Assembly (NCBI GenBank): GCA_009768925.2
Contig: VHIT02000054.1
Location: 558,001 to 622,000 of the forward strand
Length of the DNA: 64,000 nt
Direction of reading: 5' to 3'
Source: Cryptosporidium bovis
Taxonomy: Eukaryota > Apicomplexa > Conoidasida > Eucoccidiorida > Cryptosporidiidae
The stretch's first letter is position 1, and the number at the start of each line of letters is the position of its first letter. Positions 19,964-31,256 of the stretch are shown here, in pieces. A program made the position numbers and the translations under genes. The notes under the pieces are model-generated. The model ran no database searches and was not told where the DNA came from. It worked only from the letters and a program-made list of their open reading frames with translations.

Positions 19964-20881
19964 TTATTCTGGCACATGATATTCTAGTACGAGGATATTG
20001 TTTAAAGTGATTCTTCTAGATCTGCAAATAAACTCAATTGAATGGTTTTTTGGAAGCAAAACTCCACCACTTAAGTATATTGAAGGCATTTTCACACATT
20101 TTTTTTTTAATTTGTGAATTACGTATTTTCTAATATGGTCTACAGTTATCTGTGGGGCCACCAAAATGTAGGGTTTTTCTAGCTTATTTTCAAAATTGCA
20201 ACTATTTTCTTTGTTATAATTTTCATCTAGTTCAACATTACTTTTTCGTAGGGGAACCAATTTTATTCTCACCGTTAAATTACTTATACAAGACTTTTTT
20301 TGAGGATCAAAGTCTGTTTTAGAGTTTAGTTCGGGATACAATATGTTGGTATAAAAATGTCTAGTCAAGTCAACAGAATGATACTTTATATCGAAAATTC
20401 TAATAGATGTTTTCTTATTTATATCTGTACAATTGCTTCTCTTGTATTGTTTCAATTCAGAGTTTTTGCTCTCTATTTCAGCATCCTTTCCGTATTTTTC
20501 AATAAATCGTTCATACAAAACAATCTCACGTTGTTTAAATTGAGGAAGTATTTTATCTGTTATATTTTGTATGCTACTGTCAAAAACTAACTCCTCAAAA
20601 GGATAAAGTCCTATGTGCTTATTGCATTTTGGACAATTTGAGCCCTTTTTATATATATAGTCTGATATGCAATATTTGCAAAATGTATGCAGGCACTCTC
20701 TTATTGTTGTTGCATTCCTGAAAAATCCATCACATATTGGACACTTTAGCAAATCAGATATTACCCTTGCTCTAAAAGAAATATCCAAACCATTTTCAGT
20801 TTCTATTGTATTTAAGTCTCCTTGTTCATATACCCATTCGTTGCAAAAATCTGCTCTTTTATTATTATCAGTCTTTTCCAT
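19964..20881 (-). CDS. RING-RAWUL protein of Polycomb (PCGF/BMI1-DRIP) type
   Basis: Encodes 305 residues. A C3HC4 RING lies at about 45-90: CPICDGFFRNATTIRECLHT, then FCKYCISDYIYKKGSNCPKC. It is followed by a short connector (FDSSIQNITDKILPQF) of the sort that follows the RING in PCGF/BMI1 proteins. The C-terminal 70 residues resemble a RAWUL ubiquitin-like domain: QITVDHIRKYVIHKLKKK, IYLSGGVLLPKNHSIEFI, then NNILVLEYHVP. PCGF proteins pair with RING1-type E3s and monoubiquitinate histone H2A; plant DRIP proteins with the same architecture are E3s on their own. The middle is an Asn-rich linker. The family is certain as RING and likely as RAWUL; the specific PRC1 role is inference. Divergent from the SANT-like gene at 21435. 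Confidence 0.75.
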   Translation of the reverse strand: MEKTDNNKRADFCNEWVYEQGDLNTIETENGLDISFRARVISDLLKCPICDGFFRNATTIRECLHTFCKYCISDYIYKKGSNCPKCNKHIGLYPFEELVFDSSIQNITDKILPQFKQREIVLYERFIEKYGKDAEIESKNSELKQYKRSNCTDINKKTSIRIFDIKYHSVDLTRHFYTNILYPELNSKTDFDPQKKSCISNLTVRIKLVPLRKSNVELDENYNKENSCNFENKLEKPYILVAPQITVDHIRKYVIHKLKKKCVKMPSIYLSGGVLLPKNHSIEFICRSRRITLNNILVLEYHVPE

Positions 20882-21434
20882 GTCCTGAACTTAATTTAGT
20901 CACACACATGCTATAATAGTGCTATGATTGCGTTTGTTTTACTTTAAAGTATGTAATTATCTCGCTACAAAACTGAATCTAACTGCATTTATTCCACCTA
21001 CAGCTTTTTTTGCATTTCACATAAATATATATATTCTTGCATTCGCGCGCCAAGTTTATTTAAGAGGTTATAAATTCTTACTATAATATGTTGAACGGGG
21101 AAGAGAAAAAAGGAGTAGGTCTAAGATATAAAAAAATTAATTTCGTCCTCATTTGCTTTTTGCACCAGATATTCGTAGTTAATTTTCTATCTTTTTATGT
21201 GGATAGGAGAGGAAGATTTGGATATAAAACTGAAATATAAAGGATTTGAATATTTTGAATCATTTTTCTTAACGAAAAGTTGCATATGTTTTTACAGTTT
21301 CACTTCCGCATTGCCTATTAAAGTTACATTTATAATCCCACTTAGTCTCACTCCCCACAATCTGTCAAAATTCGTCGCTTAATTCTTTAAAGAAGCAAAG
21401 TAGCAGATTTTTCTCCCTATTCTTTTTTCATTTA
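20882..21434. promoter_or_regulatory. Divergent promoter region of the RING-RAWUL and SANT-like genes
   Basis: 553 bp between divergent start codons. The GC-rich word TTCGCGCGCCAAG lies at 21042-21054, about 165 bp from the RING-RAWUL start. Other sequence is AT-rich. Confidence 0.4.
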
Positions 21435-21986
21435 ATGAGTAGCAGTAAAAAGAGTAAGAGTACAGTCCAAACACAAAGTAACTCTGAAAACTCCGATAAC
21501 AACGAGTTATTGAAAAATAACTCAGCTATTGAGTATGGAAGGCAACACGAAGTATTGGTATCAAAGGGAAGATACATTACATTTACTCTTCCGGAAATTT
21601 GTTTACTACTGGAATGCATAATGACACAACAAGGAGATGAATCAGTGGTTACTTGTGGAGAAATAGATTGGAATCTAATTGCATCTCAAATAGATAGAGA
21701 TCCTTTTGAAATTGAATATTTTTGGGAAAAATTTAATCCAAACGAACATTTCAAACCAACACTTGGATTTGCAATTGTACCTTTTTCCCCACCTCCATCT
21801 TCTATTGAACAAAAACTAATTGCTTGTAACTCCGACATATATGACAACTATAAATATAATTTAAACATCCTAAATAGCTACAAGTCGCAACAAGACGCCA
21901 AAAGGAATGAAGAAGTACTAGGTTCTTTCTTAGAGTTCACTAAAAGCAGAATTAAAATATTTCAAAGTATCATAAACAAGAGCTAA
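21435..21986 (+). CDS. Small SANT/Myb-like protein, function unknown
   Basis: Encodes 183 residues. After a Ser/Asn-rich N-terminus, residues about 45-95 read as a degenerate SANT/Myb helix-turn-helix: FTLPEICLLLECIMTQQ, then IDWNLIASQIDRDPFEIEYF, then WEKFNP. The aromatic spacing (Phe, Trp, Phe/Trp) is SANT-like but the first Trp is replaced. The remainder is helical. SANT domains bind DNA or histone tails. The divergent partner is the PCGF-like gene, which makes a chromatin role attractive but unproven. Confidence 0.55.
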   Translation: MSSSKKSKSTVQTQSNSENSDNNELLKNNSAIEYGRQHEVLVSKGRYITFTLPEICLLLECIMTQQGDESVVTCGEIDWNLIASQIDRDPFEIEYFWEKFNPNEHFKPTLGFAIVPFSPPPSSIEQKLIACNSDIYDNYKYNLNILNSYKSQQDAKRNEEVLGSFLEFTKSRIKIFQSIINKS

Positions 21987-22586
21987 TTAATGCACTATTT
22001 TCCATCTAATTTATTTACCTACCATATGCATCCATATTTTTAAGTTATAATGAATGCGTTCGATTTGCTCGTCTCAAATACAGGTAAAACAACGCTCTCT
22101 TTAAACTACACGTATACACACATTATTTGTGCAACATATTGCTACTGCCTGTTGTATGCTAATATTCTTAATGAATTATATATAAATTTTCCCATTCCGC
22201 ATATTCAATGTTACAATACGTTCCGCAAGTGGCGCCGGCGCCTCTGGCTTTTTATTATAGTCAAAAACGTTGCTTAATAGGTGATAAGCAAATGCGAATA
22301 GAAGAGGATAAAGGGTTAAAATAAAATGTGCAAGTAAAAAAGCGGATATTTTGTGTAAAGATACAATAAATATTTTATTTTATATTCACTATTGAGAGGG
22401 AAAATCTATATAAAAGAAAAATAGAGGGTATAGAATGGAACTTTATCAATAGCAATTTCAAAAGAATATTGAATTAAATTTGAGTGCTTATTTCTTAACT
22501 AAATTGAATTGGAATTACATATTTACTTGTTAATTAGATAATAATAATATAATTACATAGTGATATTTCTGTGAATAATCATAAAA
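21987..22586. promoter_or_regulatory. Promoter region of the HAD phosphatase with a double GGCGCC palindrome
   Basis: 600 bp. GGCGCCGGCGCC at 22231-22242 is a perfect 12-bp palindrome made of two GGCGCC units, about 345 bp before the HAD start. The overlapping 75-codon open frame (22050-22277) is likely chance. Confidence 0.5.
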
Positions 22587-23513
22587 ATGCATCCTAATAT
22601 AGCTTGTGTATTTACCGATGTAGACGGTACCTTAGCTAATGGTTCAAATCAATTGTCATTAAGAAATGCAAAAACAATGGCAACATTAATGGATTCACAT
22701 ATATTATTGGTACCAGCTACGGGACGTTCTAAAGTAGGTTTTTTGAGAATGTTCACAAAGGATATAATGAATGTGGCTAAACATCACGGATTTCCCGGTA
22801 TTTTTTTCAACGGAGCTGTTGTTATCGGTCCAAACGGTCCTGATGACATATTGAGAACATGGACCATTCCGGACAACCACGGGATACAGCTTTGTGAACT
22901 TTTAGATTCAATCAAAATTGAATGGCAGCCTGGAGACGAGGGTTATGAAGAAGCTAAAAGTGAAGGTGAGACATACAGATCCGTTTCATATAGTGTATAT
23001 TTTTTAAATGATTTAGTACACAGAGTTAGAGGAACGTCATTAAGGTATGTTGAAGGTTTGAGCCGAGAGTACTCTAGAAAAGTTGACAACGTTGTTGACG
23101 TAATTAAAGAAAACTCGGGGCAATTACTTAAATTTGTAATTGGAGAATCTAGAAATGTTATGGAAGATATAAAAAACAAAGTCCAAAATTTTTTGGATGA
23201 ACAAGCCAATCCAGACGCAAGAGTGTTATTTTCACATCCACTTATATTAGAGATTCTCCCAATTGACTGTTCTAAAGGTCATGCTGCTGATCATCTTCTT
23301 AAAACACTAAAAATTGACCCTAAAGATTGTCTTGCAATTGGGGATGCTGAAAACGACGTTGAATTACTCAAGTATGTAGGTATTTCTGTTGCTGTTGAAA
23401 ATGCTTGCCAAGAGGCGAAAGATGTTGCTCAGTATATTGTTTCATCTAATGATAATGATGGTTTTTATGAGGCTATAAACAAATTTTGCAATGTTGAAAT
23501 TAACTTGGACTAG
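22587..23513 (+). CDS. Cof-type HAD-superfamily phosphatase
   Basis: Encodes 308 residues with all four HAD motifs. Motif I is FTDVDGTLA (residues 8-16, nucleophile and acid Asp). Motif II is the Thr in PATGRS. Motif III is the Lys in SKGHAADHLL. Motif IV is AIGDAENDVELL. A C2B-type cap lies between motifs II and III, as in the Cof/sugar-phosphatase (IIB) subfamily; apicomplexan HAD1-type enzymes belong here and dephosphorylate sugar phosphates. The protein has no signal peptide and is probably cytosolic. The length is typical. The exact substrate cannot be read from sequence. Confidence 0.9.
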   Translation: MHPNIACVFTDVDGTLANGSNQLSLRNAKTMATLMDSHILLVPATGRSKVGFLRMFTKDIMNVAKHHGFPGIFFNGAVVIGPNGPDDILRTWTIPDNHGIQLCELLDSIKIEWQPGDEGYEEAKSEGETYRSVSYSVYFLNDLVHRVRGTSLRYVEGLSREYSRKVDNVVDVIKENSGQLLKFVIGESRNVMEDIKNKVQNFLDEQANPDARVLFSHPLILEILPIDCSKGHAADHLLKTLKIDPKDCLAIGDAENDVELLKYVGISVAVENACQEAKDVAQYIVSSNDNDGFYEAINKFCNVEINLD

Positions 23514-24533
23514 ATTTACACTATATATTAGAAAAAATAGATTAATTAACTTATAGATTTTGGGCAGTGCTTTTATTGTATTTCGGTTTCAATCATTATC
23601 ACCAGAATCACATTATTAATGAGTCTTTTTTTCACTATTTTTAGTACCATTAATATATCTAATGCGAATACTTCTACTAATTCTCGACTAGTAATAAAGA
23701 AAAGAGAGATTTTTTAGACCCGGTCTCTGAACATGTGTATAAAAAATGAGCCACCTTCACAAACTGATATTTACGAACATTAAATAACATACTTTTATTA
23801 ATATTTGCATGCATGTTGTGCCCACATGTATTTCATTTATTTAAAAAAAACCAATTTTATTTACGACATTAAGGTTGGCAGGGGTGGGGAGAAGATGGAA
23901 AAGGGGGTGATAAGGCTACTTATGAAGTGAACACAGAAATAAAAAGATGAGGAAAACCATGTGATGACAATATTTGTTTTGAACTTCTTTCGGTCTATTG
24001 TTAATTCTCTTGTTTAATAAACAAGAAATAATGAAGATGTCTTTTTTTGCTGTCCCTATTTTTGGTTCACGTTCAATTTTCAAGTACTATAACAAAAGTA
24101 TAAGTGTGTTGTGAACATCTGGGAACTTATATTTATATTAGTCGATAAAGAATGTAATTTTAGTAAGATTGAATTTTTTTTCGAGAAAAGTTTGCCCTTA
24201 AATTAGAGAAACTTGGATAAGGTACCAATTATATTTATATATATCATTATGAATTATAACAACGGTAACTTAATCAGAGATTAAAATTGTTTTAAATAAA
24301 CAATGGAATTATTTATCCAACAAATTTTCCCCCAAATTGTTCTGAAATGCAAAATTAATTGAAAAAAAAATTTGTTTTAAAGAGGGGAGTATTTTTTTCG
24401 ATAAAACATACATGAATTTTAAAAGTATATTTATGCCAGTTAGTAATCATATATTAATTAGCAACAAATAAAGTGTAATTATTTATTTTTATAAAACACT
24501 GATAAATTCAAATATTTTCTATTAGAAAAAAAA
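23514..24533. other. Long gap with a G-rich tract and a TGCATGCA word
   Basis: 1.02 kb between the HAD gene and TBCA. It holds TTGCATGCATG at about 23805-23815 and a G-rich tract at 23873-23917 with runs of four, four, two and five G separated by A-rich spacers. The rest is AT-rich; no gene is seen. Confidence 0.4.
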
Positions 24534-25054
24534 ATGCAGAAACAAGATACGCTTAAACAGCTTCAAATAAAAACATCATCAATAAAGAGGATGGTAAAAG
24601 ACCTGGAGATGTACAAAAAGGAGGAAGAAGACTTTAAAAACAAAATAGAAACAATGAAGGTATGTTTGTTGGGTACATTTATCATTTGAATTATCGATGA
24701 CTATCACGTTTATTTAACTACAAATAGAACGAGGGAAGAGATATTCACGATATACAACAACAGGAAAAATGTTTACATGAAACACTACTTGTTTATCGTG
24801 ATGTATTAAAAAGACTCTCAATAAGCTACTCAGAGTTACGTAAATACTTGTGTGAAAACTTCAAAGAAAGCATATCGGAAATAATTAGTTTATCTGATAA
24901 TACATGTAATGAGGATCAAACAAACAAATTGGTGTTAAGTGCTTATTCTGAAATGAAAAAAGTTCAGTCCGAGTACGGAAATTTAATTAAGTTAGAAACA
25001 CTAACTTTCTCAAATAACAATAGCAGAAGTTCCACAAACGATGAATATGTTTAG
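24534..25054 (+). CDS. TBCA: Tubulin-specific chaperone A (TBCA), two exons
   Basis: Exons are 24534-24659 and 24728-25054 with a 68-nt GTATGT-AG intron in phase 0. The product is 150 residues. The N-terminus resembles TBCA: LKQLQIKTSSIKRMVKDL, then EMYKKEEEDFKNKIETM. A second helix with KCLHETLLVYRDVLKRLSIS follows, and the end is Asn/Ser-rich. TBCA is a three-helix bundle that captures folding intermediates of beta-tubulin. The protein is longer than human TBCA (108 residues) through its C-terminal extension. Exon 1 is too short to show as an open frame on its own and was placed by the joined frame. Confidence 0.8.
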
Positions 25055-25310
25055 TTTAATTTGTCTTAGATGTTCACTCAATTAATAAAAAGTCTATCTT
25101 TTGTTATTTATTTTTTCTCTAAAGATTTCTTACATTCTTTGTTCCTGTTTGCAATACATGTCATAACGGTATTTGCATGCATTGCTACCATGTGGACTGA
25201 AAATGAGAGGAAAATCTGACTGAATTTCAGATGTAATAGATAAATTTAATGAGTAATTAAGAATTTAATTAAAAATAGAGTAAAAAAGAAAAATATTTGA
25301 AAAAAATAAA

Positions 25311-25811
25311 ATGGCCGACGATGAGAATATAGAAAATTTGGTTGGACTCTTGAAGAAGGTTGAGAACAAACAAAAAAGACAGGAATTTGAAAAATATAGG
25401 AAAGTGATTGATGAAATAGACTTGGAGGTTAAAAATAATATATTAACATTTTATGAATTAAGCAAAAAATTAGAGAAAAAAACAATATTAGAAATAAATA
25501 ATGAATACAACAGAGAGGAAAACAAATCACTTGAAATAAAGAATAAAATAAAAAAACTGGAACAAGAATACAAGAGTAAAAACATTGAATATGAGAAAAA
25601 TAGGAAACTGTTAGAAATAAAAGTAAGTAAGTTAAAGGAGTACTATAATAAGCAACTCGAAATGATTAAAGAAGAAGAAAGAAGAGAGCTTAAAGAATTA
25701 AAAAAAGAAATGAAAAATTTATTATTAATATTAAAAAAAGAGGCGTATTTATTTTCAAAAAATAATATTATGTTTGGAAAGAATAAGATATATAATATAA
25801 TTAGGCACAAT

Positions 25812-25823
<12 letters not shown>
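25311..25823 (+). CDS. Lys/Glu-rich coiled-coil protein, unknown
   Basis: Encodes 170 residues, almost entirely predicted helix with heptad-like Leu/Ile spacing from about residue 7 to 150. The sequence is very rich in Lys, Glu and Asn and ends basic (KNKIYNIIRHNSRM). No family recognised. Its last 12 bases overlap, on the opposite strand, the ancestral stop codon of the m-AAA protease relic. Confidence 0.65.
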
Positions 25824-27640
<1,817 letters not shown>

Positions 27641-28428
27641 TTAGTAACAAATTGGTCATTATTATTACTGTTTGATTTCAAAAAATTAGAGTTGTATATT
27701 TTGAAAAATTATTATATGGATCAATAACACAAGATATTCTTCTCAAAAGCTGACATAATGAAGAACAAAAGTATTTTAAGTATATTTTCAGAAGCAATTT
27801 GGTTAATAATAATTCATTACTTATTACATACCTTTTATAATATAAAAATACGACACTTATAATTGCCCAATTTAATATAAAATGAACAAATTTACATTAT
27901 AACGCGTCCAAATTATTGGTTTGATTTTTAATGACTGCATTTCAGCTGTCATTGTCATTTATATGAAGTAATAATACTAGTTAAAAAAACAGATAATGAT
28001 CTTTTCAAAGTGTACTACATTATTGAAACATAAACTCTTTGAATGATTTAAGAACAATTGCAGAACCAAATAAACAATATGGTAGATAAAGGTTGTTGGA
28101 TCTCAATTTAAACTGATTTAATTAAGTGTAGTTTAAAATAAATACTTGATGCAATATCAAGCCAATCAAAAAGAAAACCAATTACAATAAAGCGCTGACC
28201 CGCCAAAATAGTAATCAAATTATAAACCAAAGAGTCAAATGTGTAATTTATAGCGAAAGTGGTGCAATTTAATAAAATATAGTTTTGTATACAAAAGAAT
28301 AATTGTGGGATAAACTGATATATAATGTATATCGTACAACAACATAATAAGATAGAATAGCATAATAGATATTTTTGCGAAGTTTTTTTGGTTCTGAAAT
28401 TGTTACTTAAATTTTGATTTCACGAAAG
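27641..28428. promoter_or_regulatory. Gap upstream of the NudC-like gene
   Basis: 0.79 kb. CCCGCCAAAA at 28199-28208 is an E2F-like word about 220 bp before the start codon. The part next to the protease relic may include its decayed presequence; none is recognisable. Confidence 0.35.
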
Positions 28429-29034
28429 ATGATATATGAAAATAGTGGAGATGAATGTGAGGACTATAAATGGAATCAAACGGACAATGAATTAACGTGT
28501 GAAGTAAGAATAGTGCATATATATAAGAAATGTATGGAATTACGGAATAATAATTTTAATTTAGAGAAAACGAGTTTAGATGACATAAAAAGATTATTGA
28601 GAGTGGAAATGAAAACGAACAATATAAAAATATTTATAGATAAAGAGTGTATATTTTCAAAAGATTTGTATTTAGAAATAAATGTTGAATATAGTACATG
28701 GTACATAGATGAGAGTGTTGAACTATCGAAGGAAAAAAAAGAAGTGAAATCATTCAACTTAGCATTAGCAATGGAAAAAAAGAAACCGTCTATATGGAGT
28801 AAGTGTTTCAAATCAGACAAACCAATTGATCTATCTAAAATAACAAGTAAAAAAAGATTCAACGAATTTGATGAGAAATCAAAAATGGACATAATGAGAA
28901 CAATTTACGAAAGAGGAAATAATAACAATACAGATAATATACACAATATATTAAAGGAGGCATGGAATAAAGAGAACTCTCCATTTAAGGGTGTGAAATA
29001 TGATCCGGAGCTGGTTAAAAAAATGCTTAGTTAA
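28429..29034 (+). CDS. NudC-like CS-domain co-chaperone
   Basis: Encodes 201 residues from the ATG at 28429 (upstream codons in frame are non-ATG). A CS/p23-like beta-sandwich spans about 12-105: YKWNQTDNELTCEVRI, NIKIFIDKE, YLEINVEYSTWYIDES, then a strand ending LAMEKKKPSIWSKCFKSD. The Trp-Tyr-Ile and Lys-Pro-x-x-Trp features are typical of NudC CS domains. The tail has MDIMRTIYERGN and ENSPFKGVKYDPE, resembling the conserved C-terminal helices of NudC. NudC proteins assist Hsp90 clients and dynein/microtubule functions. No coiled-coil N-terminus is present, so it may be a short NudC-domain form. Confidence 0.75.
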   Translation: MIYENSGDECEDYKWNQTDNELTCEVRIVHIYKKCMELRNNNFNLEKTSLDDIKRLLRVEMKTNNIKIFIDKECIFSKDLYLEINVEYSTWYIDESVELSKEKKEVKSFNLALAMEKKKPSIWSKCFKSDKPIDLSKITSKKRFNEFDEKSKMDIMRTIYERGNNNNTDNIHNILKEAWNKENSPFKGVKYDPELVKKMLS

Positions 29035-29156
29035 ATATGATAGCAGTGTATATACTGTTTCTAGGTGGCAAAGCCGAGACAAATTGCAGATTAAATAATT
29101 AAAAAATTTCTAAAAAATTGATTCAACAAATTCCCAATGGGCCATTTAAACTACAC

Positions 29157-29984
29157 TTATTCATTTATTGTGGCGACGTCCCATGGTCCAAACAATACAT
29201 GTTTGTAATTAGAACCACAGTAAACGTAGAGTATTGTTCCAGCAATAATAACACAACAAACAACTGTGTAGAATATGTTTAATGGATAATTAAGAAACCA
29301 GATAGGCGTTATAGAAGTTAATGGTGTGAGTACAAACATGTAAATTTTTGGAAGATTAATCCACAATGTATGCCTGACCATTCTACTAAAGTAAAGTGTG
29401 TGAATGCTGAAGCACGAGAAGAAATATACTTGAATGTTATTTTCGAGCCTAGATGCGAGAAGTATGGAGCCAAGAATGGAGAGATTTAATGCAACAACAT
29501 CTGTATTCTGGTGCTCAATTTCTTTTGAATCTTTATATACGATAGTGTAATCATGTGAAAGTAGATATAGTATAAAAGCAGCAATACAAAGAGCTATAAT
29601 GGTGTCATCACTAAATGAAGCTGTAAGTGTAATTAGAATAGGGGAAACAAGCCATAAAAATCCGAATATGACCAGTAAATTAACATTTGGAGAAATGAAT
29701 ATATACATTATAGATAATAGTGATAGATCCAAAATAGCAAGAAACTCAAAACTTAGGAACCCAATATACAGATTATACCAGATCAAAATAGTTTGTATAA
29801 GAAGTCCTAGAACCTGAAGTACCCCTATAAGCCTTATAAATATGTCATAGTAATCATGTTTCACGCCAGATATACTTACTACATCTTGTTTAAGATATTC
29901 ATCATAATTATCATTATCATCTTCTATTGAAACGTCATTAAAATCCTCCAGAAATCCTTCTCTATAAAGAACCTTTTTCACCAT
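29157..29984 (-). CDS. PIGC: GPI-GlcNAc transferase subunit PIG-C/Gpi2
   Basis: Encodes 275 residues from the ATG at 29984; the longer frame starts at a TTG. The N-terminal cytosolic part (KKVLYREGFLEDFNDVS) is of the family type. About eight hydrophobic helices follow, with the family signatures WLVSPILITLTASFSDDTI, LSHDYTIVY, and SLNLSI-like and LLASRLENN segments, and the C-terminus ends FGPWDVATINE. PIG-C is a membrane subunit of the ER complex that adds GlcNAc to phosphatidylinositol, the first step in GPI-anchor synthesis. Its length fits the family (about 280-300). Confidence 0.85.
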   Translation of the reverse strand: MVKKVLYREGFLEDFNDVSIEDDNDNYDEYLKQDVVSISGVKHDYYDIFIRLIGVLQVLGLLIQTILIWYNLYIGFLSFEFLAILDLSLLSIMYIFISPNVNLLVIFGFLWLVSPILITLTASFSDDTIIALCIAAFILYLLSHDYTIVYKDSKEIEHQNTDVVALNLSILGSILLASRLENNIQVYFFSCFSIHTLYFSRMVRHTLWINLPKIYMFVLTPLTSITPIWFLNYPLNIFYTVVCCVIIAGTILYVYCGSNYKHVLFGPWDVATINE

Positions 29985-31256
29985 ATAAAACAAAGTATTC
30001 AAACACTATATTAAATATGTTTGTGTAATATTATACATATATATACTATACAAACCTATTTAATATATTTATACTAAACTATATATTGGTATATATTGAG
30101 TATGTATTTCGAGATTGGGATATTTTCATTATACAATTTAATATGTTCTTAAAGTGTAAACAAAAACAACCAACTTACAAAGTTGGCCTCTAATCAAAAC
30201 GCAACTATGACTCAACTTTACTAATAATTATTATTTTCTTACCTCCTACATAAATCAGCAAGCATTTCACCTTATTCCAATTCGACCCTTTTTTCACAAG
30301 TCTATTTTGTAAATATTGTATTGTTCCGTGCTTGTATATATTAATGTAATTAAATAACTTGAATTTATCTTCATATATATACTATTTTCATTTATATCTA
30401 TATATACATCCTATTTGTATACATATACATAGTGGAGACAAGACATCGAACTCCCAATTATATTCAAGTTACCATAATAATTGGCTATCTAAGGTGATAT
30501 TCAAAAATCGTGAATTAAAGATATAGAGAGCGGGGTGGCAAGGAGATGGGGGTAAATAATTTGGGTAATTAGCAAGTCACCGCCAAAGTCTTAATGGTTA
30601 CTTTTCTATGTTGCTGTGTGGGTGGAGTGCGGGACCAATTAAATATTACATAAAGTTGGCAGTCTGCACGACATAAACAATCGGATCATTTAAACTACAT
30701 ACCAGTTCGTTTCATCACGAATTTACTCTATACACTATGTAAAGTACTTAGTACACAATGACAGCAGCAACAAGGCGTTGTCTATCCCAATATACGACAC
30801 GAATTCATTTGTAATTGTCATATTATGACACTCCAGGATGGAACAAAAATGAGTTGGTGTGACATTGGAAAAATGAACAAAACTTTTAATAGCTATTATA
30901 ATGGCACTGCAAACTGATATTTATCCTAATTAATTCAAATTACTAGTGTTTAAGCAGTATTGATAAAACAAAGGTGGAGTAGTTTGTTCAAATAAGGGCA
31001 AGTATCGATACATCTAGAAAGGAGTACCAACAATGTGCCAAAAATTTGTACATAACATTAATAATGTATTGTTTGTTTTAGGCATTACTTAGCACCATAA
31101 TATCACGGTAATATGTGGTAGTATTTCAAATACAGTGACTCTGTATGCCATGCAAATAGACTATAGGTTTATAATAGCTATTAAAAATTAAATGACGAAT
31201 ATGTTTGAATTATATATATACATGAGCAATAAATGTTCTTTATATTTTGAGGTAGT
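29985..31256. other. Long gap between PIG-C and VPS4 with G-rich stretch
   Basis: 1.27 kb: 5' region of PIG-C and 3' region of VPS4, both minus strand. 30530-30640 is unusually G-rich (GCGGGGTGG, GATGGGGG, TTTGGG, GTGTGGGTGG) and includes ACCGCCAAAG at 30579-30588. No open frame of interest. Confidence 0.4.

Noticed and set aside
22050..22277. 75-codon plus-strand frame upstream of the HAD gene
   Set aside because: Spans the GGCGCCGGCGCC palindrome and has no recognisable feature; more likely promoter DNA.
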